From Gemmatimonadales bacterium (lineage in GTDB: Bacteria > Gemmatimonadota > Gemmatimonadetes > Gemmatimonadales > GWC2-71-9): DNA of 64,000 bases. The DNA lies in assembly GCA_036500345.1 (NCBI GenBank), contig DASYCE010000031.1, forward strand, positions 34,728 to 98,727. The letters run 5' to 3'. Shown piece by piece: positions 8,803-16,000 of this stretch. The translations under genes were made by a program, and so were the position numbers. Under the pieces are notes generated by a model. It was not told the origin of the DNA. It was given only the letters and a program-made list of their open reading frames with translations, and did no database searches. Every line of letters begins with the position of its first letter. Within the stretch, counting starts at the first letter, position 1.

Positions 8803-10736
8803 AGGGACGAATCGGCGTAGAGGGTCACCGTCGCGCCGTGAGGCAGCGAATCTCCCACCGCCGGCACGGTGGACCGGACGCGTGCGCGGCCGACGAGGCG
8901 GACTTCGAATCCGGCGCGCTGCAAGGCAACGACCGCGGCGCGGAGATTCAATCCGGCAATCGCGGGGACCGCCATCCGATCGGATGGCGGCACGGCGGGC
9001 CGCACGGGCAGCGTCACCGTCTGCGTCGAGACGCTTTCGGCGGCGACCGGTCGCGATTCGGCGATGTTGACGTGCGCCGTGAGCCGACTCCGGTCGAAGA
9101 GGGACTCCGACGATGCCAGCGCTTGCAGGATGATCGACCGCACCGCCGGCGCTGCCACGTCACTGCCGAAAAAGACGCCCTGGGGATGATCGATCATCAC
9201 GTAAATCACCACCTGCGGATTGTCTCCCGGAAAGATCCCCGCGAACGAGCCGCGATAGCCGTGGTCCTTGGTCTTGGCGGTCCCCGTCTTTCCCGGCACG
9301 GCGTAGCGCACCAGCTGCGCCTTCTCCCCGGTGCCGCCGCTATCGGTCACCATCTCCAGATATGCCATCAGTTGCCGGGCGACGCCTTCCGGTACCGCGT
9401 GCCGCAAGGTGTCGAGACGATGCCGCCAGAGCACCGCGCCACGGTCGTTCCGCACTTCGGAAATCAGCGCCGGAGCCATCACCACGCCGTGATTGGCGAT
9501 GACACCGTACCCCGCCGCAAGTTGCGCCGCGGTCGCTTCCCATTCGTATCCCTGGCCGAGTGACGGCTGGGTGTACTCCCGATTGGCCCAGAGCGACGGT
9601 CGCTGCAAGAGCCCGGGCGCTTCGCCGGGAAATCCGGTCGCCGGCGCGGCGCCGAACCCGAAATCCCGGATCGTCTCGTACTGCTCGGCCGGTGTGAGTC
9701 GCATCGCGAACTGGGAGATCGCGATGTTGCTCGAAAAGCGAACGGTTTCGCCGAGGGTGACGGGGCCGTGCAATTTGTGTTCGTCCTGGATGCGACGCGT
9801 GGTGCGGCCGATCGGCATGCGCCAGTCGCCATCTTCGCCGTTGACCGGCGTGGTGTCGCGGTTGGCGCGCAGCAGCGCAGCGATGGTGAAGAGTTTGGAT
9901 GTCGAGCCCGGTTCGTTCGGTTCCACGAATGCAGACGACGTCGAGACTTGCTTCCCCGACACGGTGTCGGTTCGCACCGATGCCACCGCGAGAAACTCGC
10001 CGGTTCGAACGGCCATGATGACCACGTCGCCGCCGCGCGCGCGGCTGGTGTCGATCGCATGACGCAACGCACCCTCGGCGATCGCCTGGAGGTTCGCGTC
10101 GATCGTGAGATAGACGTCGTCGCCGGCCACCGGTGCGATCGCCGGCGGCCCCGGCGCTTCGAGGCGGTTTCCCTTGGCATCGAGGAGGTAGTGCGTCTTC
10201 CCTGGCCGACCCTGCAGCAGCGTGTCGAGCGCCTTCTCCATCCCTTCGATGCCGCTGGTCCCGTTGTCGTCGAGCCGGCCGAGGATCCGGTCGGCGAGCG
10301 TTTCCATCGGATAGATCCGGCGGTACACCACCTGAAGCGACACGCCGCGGATCGAGCGGATCGGCTCGATCGCCTCGGCGCTGAACGGGCCGTTGAAATA
10401 GGGATAGTCGTTGCGGAAGGCGGCGTCGACCCGGGCGGCCGGAAGATTGAGATCGCGGATGAGATGGGTGCGCAGGCCCGCGGTATCACGGACCTGATCG
10501 AGGGCGATGGAGACGCGGTATTGCTCGCCCGTCACCGCAAGCGGATGTCCGTGTCGATCGAGAATCCGTCCACGGCGCGGCGCGACGATCCAGTCACCAC
10601 TCCGTCGCTTGCTGGCGCGCGCATGCCAGGTGGCGTGCTGCAGTACCTGCACCTGAAAGCTGCGCCCGAGGACGAGCAACGTCGCTGCACCGAGCATCGC
10701 TTCGAGCACGAGGATCCGCGCGGCGGGTTTCGCCAT
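8799..10736 (-). CDS. ftsI: Septal class B penicillin-binding protein FtsI/PBP3 with C-terminal PASTA domain
   Basis: This is the D,D-transpeptidase that cross-links septal peptidoglycan beside FtsW. The 645-residue protein has one N-terminal membrane anchor (residues about 6-26), a pedestal domain, and a transpeptidase domain. The active-site SxxK lies in EPGSTSKLF (near 282), the SxN in FSSNIAIS (near 350), and the KTG in VPGKTGTAKT (near 485). The last 60 residues (IAGLNLRAAVVALQRAGFEV onward) form one PASTA repeat, as in Gram-positive and some other Spo VD/PBP2x-like proteins. Its start ATG shares a base with the ftsL stop (TGATG), and it overlaps murE at the other end. Confidence 0.95.
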   Translation of the reverse strand: MAKPAARILVLEAMLGAATLLVLGRSFQVQVLQHATWHARASKRRSGDWIVAPRRGRILDRHGHPLAVTGEQYRVSIALDQVRDTAGLRTHLIRDLNLPAARVDAAFRNDYPYFNGPFSAEAIEPIRSIRGVSLQVVYRRIYPMETLADRILGRLDDNGTSGIEGMEKALDTLLQGRPGKTHYLLDAKGNRLEAPGPPAIAPVAGDDVYLTIDANLQAIAEGALRHAIDTSRARGGDVVIMAVRTGEFLAVASVRTDTVSGKQVSTSSAFVEPNEPGSTSKLFTIAALLRANRDTTPVNGEDGDWRMPIGRTTRRIQDEHKLHGPVTLGETVRFSSNIAISQFAMRLTPAEQYETIRDFGFGAAPATGFPGEAPGLLQRPSLWANREYTQPSLGQGYEWEATAAQLAAGYGVIANHGVVMAPALISEVRNDRGAVLWRHRLDTLRHAVPEGVARQLMAYLEMVTDSGGTGEKAQLVRYAVPGKTGTAKTKDHGYRGSFAGIFPGDNPQVVIYVMIDHPQGVFFGSDVAAPAVRSIILQALASSESLFDRSRLTAHVNIAESRPVAAESVSTQTVTLPVRPAVPPSDRMAVPAIAGLNLRAAVVALQRAGFEVRLVGRARVRSTVPAVGDSLPHGATVTLYADSSL

Positions 10737-11017
10737 CAGTGCCCGCTGGCGATCGGCAGCTGGATCATTTCGGTATCGAGCGCCATGCGGAGCCCGAGCG
10801 GCCGCACGCGCGGCGCGAGCTCCTGTGCCGTTTCCAGCGCGGTGATGCGCGCCTGCAGATCACCTTCGCGGCTCTGCAGCGCCTTGATCTGGTTGTCGAG
10901 CTGATCGAGACGACGCTGCGCCGGAAATCCCCGGTCGTCGCGCCAGACCACGACGCCAACTGCCGCGAGAAAGACCGCAGTCCAGGCCAGAACGAGGTAG
11001 CGTCCCTTAACCCGCAT
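10736..11017 (-). CDS. ftsL: FtsL-like cell-division protein
   Basis: This small bitopic protein of about 93 residues begins MRVKGRYLVLAWTAVFLAAVG. It has a basic N-terminus, one membrane helix, and then a short coiled coil (LDQLDNQIKALQSREGDLQARI). That architecture, and its place between rsmH and ftsI, is the classical setting of FtsL, which bridges FtsB and FtsQ in the divisome. Sequence similarity within the family is always low, so the call rests on topology and synteny. I chose ATG at 11017, which overlaps the rsmH end by 11 bases; a GTG at 11047 would add ten hydrophilic residues. The stop shares its A with the ftsI start. Confidence 0.82.
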   Translation of the reverse strand: MRVKGRYLVLAWTAVFLAAVGVVVWRDDRGFPAQRRLDQLDNQIKALQSREGDLQARITALETAQELAPRVRPLGLRMALDTEMIQLPIASGH

Positions 11018-11921
11018 GATCAATCCGGAAGAATCGGAGCTTGGCACTGCGTGCGCGTGGATTGGCAGCGATCTCCGCCGCGAGCGGGATGATCGCCTTC
11101 CGAGGCTCGGCCCGGCCGAACGGAGTCTTGCCGCAGATGCATTGCGGCAGCCCGGGCGGGCAGGTACACCCCTGCTCCCAAGCGCGGAACTCCTGCTTGA
11201 CCAGTCGATCCTCGCCCGAATGATAACTGATCACGGCGAGGGTACCGCCGGTCGGCAACGCCGACCGAAAGGCCGGCAGGGCGCGTGCGAGGCCGCCGAG
11301 TTCGTCGTTGACGGCGATGCGGATCCCCTGGAAGATGCGGGCGAAGTCCGGAGGACCGCTACGGGGGCCGAGGACGGCGCGGATGGCGTTGACCAGATCA
11401 TCGCTCGTGGCAAATGGAGCGTTCGCCCGACGGCGGATGACCTCCCGCGCGAGCCGGGATGCGCGTGGCTCGTCGGCATAGTGACGAAGCGCTGTTTCCA
11501 TGTCGCGTTCGTCGGTTTCGGCGAGCCAGTCGGCGGCCGTCGCGGCGTCGGGGCCCATCCGCATGTCGAGCGGCGCCCCTGGCCGGAAGGAGAAGCCGCG
11601 AGCGCCGTCATCGAGCTGGCGCGAGGAAACGCCGAGGTCGAGGAGGATGAAGTCGGGGCGGAAGGCCGCGACAGCCGCGATCGCTGCATCCGAACCGTAC
11701 GGCGACTGGAGGAATGTCACGGCACGCCCGGCAAGCCGGTCGCGCGCCGTCGCGAGCGCGTCCGGGTCGCGATCGATGCCAAGGAGTTCGGTGCCGAGGT
11801 CGAGGAGTGCCGCGGCGTGACCACCGTGGCCCAGGGTGGCGTCGACGACTCGGCGGGCGCCGCGGGCGCGTTCGATGATCGGGGTGAGAAGAACCGGAAC
11901 GTGAAAGGGCGCGTCGGGCAT
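11007..11921 (-). CDS. rsmH: 16S rRNA (cytosine-1402-N4)-methyltransferase RsmH
   Basis: RsmH methylates N4 of C1402 in the 16S rRNA decoding site using SAM. The 304-residue protein shows HVPVLL near the N-terminus, the SAM-binding VVDATLGHGGHAAALL near 26-41, and LGIDRDPDAL. It also has FILLDLGVSSRQLDD, and a C-terminal VISYHSGEDRLVKQEFR segment, all RsmH signatures. It is the first gene of the visible dcw cluster; mraZ, normally just upstream, is absent, and tRNA-Asp lies there instead. ATG at 11921 is preferred to a TTG one codon earlier. Confidence 0.96.
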   Translation of the reverse strand: MPDAPFHVPVLLTPIIERARGARRVVDATLGHGGHAAALLDLGTELLGIDRDPDALATARDRLAGRAVTFLQSPYGSDAAIAAVAAFRPDFILLDLGVSSRQLDDGARGFSFRPGAPLDMRMGPDAATAADWLAETDERDMETALRHYADEPRASRLAREVIRRRANAPFATSDDLVNAIRAVLGPRSGPPDFARIFQGIRIAVNDELGGLARALPAFRSALPTGGTLAVISYHSGEDRLVKQEFRAWEQGCTCPPGLPQCICGKTPFGRAEPRKAIIPLAAEIAANPRARSAKLRFFRIDHAG

Positions 11922-11940
11922 CAAGGTTCCGGAAACAGAT

Positions 11941-11966
11941 CACCCCGTCCGATCTCGAACGGGGTG
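11941..11966 (-). terminator. Hairpin between tRNA-Asp and rsmH
   Basis: A perfect 8-bp stem (CACCCCGT with ACGGGGTG) closes a 10-base loop immediately after the 3' end of tRNA-Asp and 20 bases before the rsmH start. In the minus-strand RNA it is followed by AUCUGUUUCC rather than a clean U tract. It could end the tRNA transcript, protect its 3' end, or attenuate read-through into the dcw operon. The structure is visible; its role is inference. Confidence 0.5.
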
Positions 11967-11970
11967 GATA

Positions 11971-12045
11971 CGGGGCTGACGGGGCTCGAACCCGCGACCT
12001 CCGCAGTGACAGTGCGGCACTCTAACCAAACTGAGCTACAGCCCC
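11971..12045 (-). tRNA. tRNA-Asp (GUC)
   Basis: The minus strand folds into a complete cloverleaf of 75 bases. The acceptor stem is GGGGCTG/CAGCCCC with discriminator G. The D arm is GCTC...GAGT, the anticodon stem CCGCA/TGCGG, and the anticodon loop CTGTCAC with anticodon GTC. A five-base variable loop and a T arm with TTCGAGC follow. CCA is not encoded. It lies between a TPR secreted-protein gene and the dcw cluster, in the same direction as both. Confidence 0.97.
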
Positions 12046-12052
12046 TCAACGT

Positions 12053-12078
12053 CCGGACGCGAAGCTAATCGCGTCCGG
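12053..12078 (-). terminator. Hairpin after the TPR secreted-protein gene
   Basis: A perfect 10-bp GC-rich stem (CCGGACGCGA with TCGCGTCCGG) closes a six-base loop. It starts 16 bases after the stop at 12095 and lies 7 bases before tRNA-Asp. It has no U tract afterwards. Its position suggests termination of the upstream message or separation of mRNA and tRNA transcripts. Confidence 0.55.
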
Positions 12079-12094
12079 CAGCATTGGGGAGGGG

Positions 12095-13888
12095 TCAGGG
12101 CGTCTTGCAGAAGGCCGACTTCATCGCCGGAATCTGCGTTCGTTCCTGCTGAATCGGGGCCACGAATGCCGTGCCGAACGCCGCGATGTTTTGATTGGAA
12201 CTCGCCGCGATCGCCGTCACCGACGGCTCGAGGAGGTCGAGGAACGCCACATACTTGTTGACGGTGTCACATGACTTGTCGCTGCGCACCTGTTGCGACA
12301 GGACCGACAAACCTGGACGCAGTCCGAGGACGATGAAGTAGTTGGCGTATTCCACGAGCTGCTTGTTCGACGGGCTGATGTCGAGCACCGCCTGGCTCAG
12401 GTGGACCATGGTGGAATCATCGCTCGCCGTGTGCTTGGTCGAATCGGCCGCGCGTACCGATGCCGAATCGGCGAACTGGATCAGGAGGCCGGAATACTTG
12501 TTCTTGGTATCGTCGTCGGACTTCTTGATCTGCGGCACGAACGCGAGCGCGGCGCTGTCCCGGTGCGCGTTCAGCAGCGACAAGGTGACGAGCAGCAGGG
12601 GCTTGGTGTTCGTCGGGTCGAGCCGGACCAGCAGGTTGGCCAGGCGAACGGCAGAGTCGATCTGCCCCGCCCCGGCAAAGAGCTGCATTTCGAGCTGGAG
12701 CGGATCGGGGTTGTTGGGATACTTCTTCACATACCGCTGTGCGAAGGTCATCGAGTCCTGACGGGTCCCGGCGACGAACTCGATCTTCTGGAAGAACAGG
12801 GTGTCCGCACGTTCGGGGTCGAGCTCGTACTCATGGGCAAAGGCATCGAAGGCGCACTTGTACTTCGCCTGCTGCTGTGCCGGAACCGTGTCATTGGCGC
12901 CTTGTGCGGCGCAGGCATTCCCCTGCAGATCAGGCCAGTCCGGGTTGGTCGGATCGAGCTTGCTCTGCTGATCGACAACCTGGGCGGCCGCTTCGGGGTG
13001 TCCGTACGCCGTGAAAATCCGGATCGCGTCGTTGGCGAGCTTGGTGTTGGTCGGCGCGATGGTGATCATCTGCTGGTAGTCGCTGACGACGGCCGAGGAG
13101 TCGTGCTTCCGGCTGTCGATGGTGGCGAGCTGGAAGACTGCCTGGAGCGACATCGGGTCGGCGGTGACGGCGTTCTTGAAATGCTGCAGCGCCTCGCCCG
13201 ATGACGAATCCTTCGCCTGGGCGATTTCCCCGAGGCAGAATTCCGCCGTGCCGAAGCCGGGGACGGTCTTGAGCGCCTTGTTGGCGGACTCGATCGCCTT
13301 CGACGGATTGCTGGTCTGGTTGTCGTTGCAGGCCTTGGCATCCGCGTACGCCTTGAAAAGGATCGTCACCTGGTCGGCGAGCTTCGATCCCATGTCGTTG
13401 AGCTGCTGACCCGCCGCCTGTGTCGACTTGATCACATGACCGGCGCCGTCGTTGGAGCCGCTGAAGCGCGTGTTCGCGACATACCGGCCATCGGCTCCCT
13501 TCGAGAGGGCCGTGCTGACCAGGACGCGGGCGCTGAGCTGATTCTGGACGGTGCGGGCCAGCTCGGGCGGCAGGAGCGCGTCGGCGCTGTAGCCCCACTG
13601 CACCAGCGAGTTGTTCATCTGCAACCGGGTGATGACCTGCCAGTCACCGCCGTCAATTGCCCGTGCCAGCTTGTCGCGCAACCCATTGCCGAGGAGCACG
13701 GCGTTGGTCGAGTCGGTCGGCGAGGGGGGATAGACCGACGGGAACGGCGTGGCGACGAGCACCTTGGTGGCGGGGATGGCGATCACCGCGGCGCAGTTCA
13801 CGCAGGAACCGGCGCGAATCCCCTGCGATGACGCAGGCGGGACCGCCATGGCGGCCAGTAACGAAATCGACAGCACCTGTTGCAGCAT
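12095..13888 (-). CDS. Secreted TPR-repeat protein of unknown function
   Basis: The 597-residue protein starts MLQQVLSISLLAAMAVPPASS, a typical signal peptide, so it is probably periplasmic or secreted. After it, residues about 25-170 (ATKVLVATPFPSVYPPS ... LRDKLARAIDGGDWQVITR ... SARVLVSTALSKG) resemble the N-terminal half of TolB/CsgG-type periplasmic proteins. From about residue 190 it becomes TPR-like repeats (EFCLGEIAQAKD, QAVFQLATIDSRKHD, and others). Several Cys residues (SCVNCAA, KACNDN, EFCLGE) could form disulfides. No catalytic motif is seen. I preferred ATG at 13888 to an in-frame TTG at 13906 because it gives a clean signal peptide. It stands alone between two tRNA genes. Confidence 0.88.
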   Translation of the reverse strand: MLQQVLSISLLAAMAVPPASSQGIRAGSCVNCAAVIAIPATKVLVATPFPSVYPPSPTDSTNAVLLGNGLRDKLARAIDGGDWQVITRLQMNNSLVQWGYSADALLPPELARTVQNQLSARVLVSTALSKGADGRYVANTRFSGSNDGAGHVIKSTQAAGQQLNDMGSKLADQVTILFKAYADAKACNDNQTSNPSKAIESANKALKTVPGFGTAEFCLGEIAQAKDSSSGEALQHFKNAVTADPMSLQAVFQLATIDSRKHDSSAVVSDYQQMITIAPTNTKLANDAIRIFTAYGHPEAAAQVVDQQSKLDPTNPDWPDLQGNACAAQGANDTVPAQQQAKYKCAFDAFAHEYELDPERADTLFFQKIEFVAGTRQDSMTFAQRYVKKYPNNPDPLQLEMQLFAGAGQIDSAVRLANLLVRLDPTNTKPLLLVTLSLLNAHRDSAALAFVPQIKKSDDDTKNKYSGLLIQFADSASVRAADSTKHTASDDSTMVHLSQAVLDISPSNKQLVEYANYFIVLGLRPGLSVLSQQVRSDKSCDTVNKYVAFLDLLEPSVTAIAASSNQNIAAFGTAFVAPIQQERTQIPAMKSAFCKTP

Positions 13889-13967
13889 CCCAAGGACCCC
13901 CGTCAAGTATTTGCTTCAAGTGAGTACGTCCCGCACCCTCGCGGGGCTGAGGCGCTACGCACGGCGA

Positions 13968-14041
13968 TGGGCGAAGAGGGACTCGAACCCCCGACATCCT
14001 GCGTGTAAGGCAGGCGCTCTAACCAGCTGAGCTATTCGCCC
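13968..14041 (-). tRNA. tRNA-Val (UAC)
   Basis: The minus strand gives a 74-base cloverleaf. The acceptor is GGGCGAA/TTCGCCC with discriminator A. The D arm is GCTC...GAGC, the anticodon stem CCTGC/GCAGG, and the loop CTTACAC with anticodon TAC. The T arm is GGGGG/CCCTC with TTCGAGT. CCA is not encoded. Its 5' end is only 4 bases after the stop of the small membrane-protein gene, so it may be processed from the 3' end of the long upstream operon. Confidence 0.97.
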
Positions 14042-14045
14042 GACG

Positions 14046-14243
14046 TCAGGCCAGCAACGCCAGCGGAAAGAGCACGCAATACCCAACCACCAATAGGACG
14101 GATGCCGCCTCCGCAGCCCCACTCCCGGAACTCAGTACCACATAACCTGCGGCGATGGTCAGCACCGCCGCGCCAAGCAGGGCGAGGTTGCGACCCCCGA
14201 ACTGCCGGGGCCGGGCGTCTTCAGTCGGATTGGTGGGTGGCAT
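14046..14243 (-). CDS. Small two-helix membrane protein (DUF3098-like)
   Basis: This 65-residue protein has a hydrophilic, Pro-rich N-terminus. The motif RQFGGRNLALLGAAVL leads into the first membrane helix, a short GSG-containing turn follows, and a second helix (VLLVVGYCVLFPLALLA) runs to the C-terminus. The layout matches the small DUF3098-type membrane proteins found in several Gram-negative phyla; function is unknown. It follows the gluzincin gene by 33 bases and ends 4 bases before tRNA-Val. It is short, but the coherent amphipathic pattern and the family resemblance support it as a real gene. Confidence 0.75.
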   Translation of the reverse strand: MPPTNPTEDARPRQFGGRNLALLGAAVLTIAAGYVVLSSGSGAAEAASVLLVVGYCVLFPLALLA

Positions 14244-14276
14244 TGCTTTGGACGCTAGCGCCTCAGGTGCGGGCGG

Positions 14277-15230
14277 TCAAGTTGAATGTGGTCCAACCTC
14301 TTGAATCGTAATCGTTTCGTCATCTTCTGGCGGTTCGGGCCACCCCTCGTCCAGCGCGGCACGCCGCGGTGCGTCACGACCGCGCCGAGTCGCTGCGGCC
14401 CAGCTCAGCAACACCGTCACCACCAACCAGAGTCCGCCAGTCGCCAGCCAGACCACCACGTTGTAGCGCCCGCGAACCGACCGCTGCCACGCCTCCTCGA
14501 ACCGATCGGGACTGAGCCCGGCGCCGATCGAGAGCGCGCTGTCAAAGGGAACACCCCGCTCCAGCAACGCCACGAATTCGCTCAGGTGCCCATTCCGACT
14601 TCTCCGTCCCACCTCAGCCACCGCCGACCCGGCAAGCGCATACGCCGTCTCGGCGTCCAGGCTGCTTCCACGTAACGCCCCGTCGAGCGCGCGGAGTTCC
14701 GGGACATGGCCGGTCGCGACGGCAAGGTTCAGTCGAAGGACGGCAAAGCGATCGTATTCCTGCGCCGCAAGCACCGCGTACCCCTCGTCAAACCAGAGCG
14801 GCACTCGTTCAGTGACCGACTGGTGCAGGACGACGTGCGCGAGTTCGTGACGCAGCGTCTGGTATGGGTCGCCGGCATTGAGGCGGATGATGACGACGTG
14901 GCTCGCGGGAAAGGTGACCCCGGCCCCCCACCCCGGCACCCGGCCACGGGAGAGCCGCATGAAGTCGTTTTTGTCGCGGGCGAGAAAGATCAGCAGCGGC
15001 CCGACGTCTGTCCTGCCGATTGCCAGCCAGTCGTGTGGTTCCGATGCGGCTTCGGCGAGCGCGGTTCCGAGAGCGAGGTGGGCGGAATCGGCAACCACCG
15101 TGATATCACCAACGGTGACGTGACGCACCGGGTCAGCGGGGCTGCCAAGCTGCAGCAGGAGTCCGATCAGGCGAAGGGCGAACGTGGCGGAGTCCCTCCG
15201 GCCGCCATGGTGTCGAGCAATTCCCGGCAC
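14277..15230 (-). CDS. Membrane-anchored gluzincin-like metallopeptidase (Peptidase_MA-like)
   Basis: The core carries HELAHVVLHQSV followed about 20 residues later by LWFDEGYAVL. This is the HExxH plus distal Glu arrangement of gluzincin zinc peptidases of the Peptidase_MA type. A hydrophobic segment (VVVWLATGGLWLVVTVLLSW) lies near the C-terminus, followed by a charged tail, so the catalytic domain is probably periplasmic. The 5' end overlaps the preceding TPR gene, and the start is unclear. GTG at 15230 gives a basic leader and signal-like FALRLIGLLLQLG, with a 64-base overlap. A CTG at 15170 would give a 4-base CTGA overlap like other junctions here. Substrate unknown. Confidence 0.8.
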   Translation of the reverse strand: MPGIARHHGGRRDSATFALRLIGLLLQLGSPADPVRHVTVGDITVVADSAHLALGTALAEAASEPHDWLAIGRTDVGPLLIFLARDKNDFMRLSRGRVPGWGAGVTFPASHVVIIRLNAGDPYQTLRHELAHVVLHQSVTERVPLWFDEGYAVLAAQEYDRFAVLRLNLAVATGHVPELRALDGALRGSSLDAETAYALAGSAVAEVGRRSRNGHLSEFVALLERGVPFDSALSIGAGLSPDRFEEAWQRSVRGRYNVVVWLATGGLWLVVTVLLSWAAATRRGRDAPRRAALDEGWPEPPEDDETITIQEVGPHST

Positions 15231-16000
15231 CGCGCCGCGTGAGGCGAATGACGGATCGCCGCGCCGACGGCCCACGCTTCACGTGCGCCGTCATGCTGGC
15301 CTTTGCGCCAGAGGGCGCGCCCGAGTTCGGCCCACCCTTCCGCGAGGTTCGGGCCGAGTGTCACGGCGCGCCGCAGCATCTCGATGGCATCGGAGGGCAT
15401 GTCGCGTTCGAGGTAAGCCACGCCGAGCCAGAAATTGGCGTAGAGCGCAGCGCGCGCATCACCGCTGCGTGCCGCCGCGCGCGAGAGATGCTCGATCGCT
15501 TCACCGAGAATTCCCTTGCGCAGGCAGATGGCACCCACGGCAACGCGCGCGAGCCCGTGCTCGGGTTCCCGCAGCAACACCTGCAGACATAGCTGCAACG
15601 CCTCGTCATTCCGGTTCTGATACATCAATGCCCAACCCAGCAACGCTTCCGCAGTGGTACTTGTCGCGTCGAGCGAGATGGCGTGCCGCAGTTCGGCCTG
15701 CGCCGTGGTCCAGTCGCCGCCCGCGAGTGCCGTCCATCCCCGCTCCACATGTGTCGAGGCGCCGATATGATCGTGCCGTGCCGTCGCCGCGCCGTCCTGG
15801 GGCAACGCCTTGAAGCGCTCGACCAGTTCCCGGATCCGTTCCTTGAATGCAGCGAGGTCGGTGATCGTCGACTCGGTCCGCTTGAAGAGTGCGACGATGG
15901 CGCCCCGGACCGCCGCGCGATCGGCGGGCGCGACCGGCTGGCGCATCGCTTCCTCGAGTCGATCGAATTCCTCCTGCAGCGCCGGAAACTCGTCGCTCAT
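15167..16000 (-). CDS. TPR-repeat protein of the Che-MglA operon
   Basis: The 277-residue cytoplasmic protein begins MSDEFPALQEEFDRLEEAM. A helical N-terminal region of about 90 residues includes LAAFKERIRELVERFKAL, which could form a coiled coil. Four to five TPR-like units follow (RGWTALAGGDWTTAQAELRH, ALLGWALMYQNRNDEALQLC, NFWLGVAYLERDMPSDAIEM, and so on). ATG at 16000 forms an ATGA overlap with the stop of the PATAN-TPR gene. TPRs usually scaffold protein contacts, and here a partner within the neighbouring GTPase/AAA+ module is likely, though unproven. Confidence 0.85.
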   Translation of the reverse strand: MSDEFPALQEEFDRLEEAMRQPVAPADRAAVRGAIVALFKRTESTITDLAAFKERIRELVERFKALPQDGAATARHDHIGASTHVERGWTALAGGDWTTAQAELRHAISLDATSTTAEALLGWALMYQNRNDEALQLCLQVLLREPEHGLARVAVGAICLRKGILGEAIEHLSRAAARSGDARAALYANFWLGVAYLERDMPSDAIEMLRRAVTLGPNLAEGWAELGRALWRKGQHDGAREAWAVGAAIRHSPHAARCRELLDTMAAGGTPPRSPFA

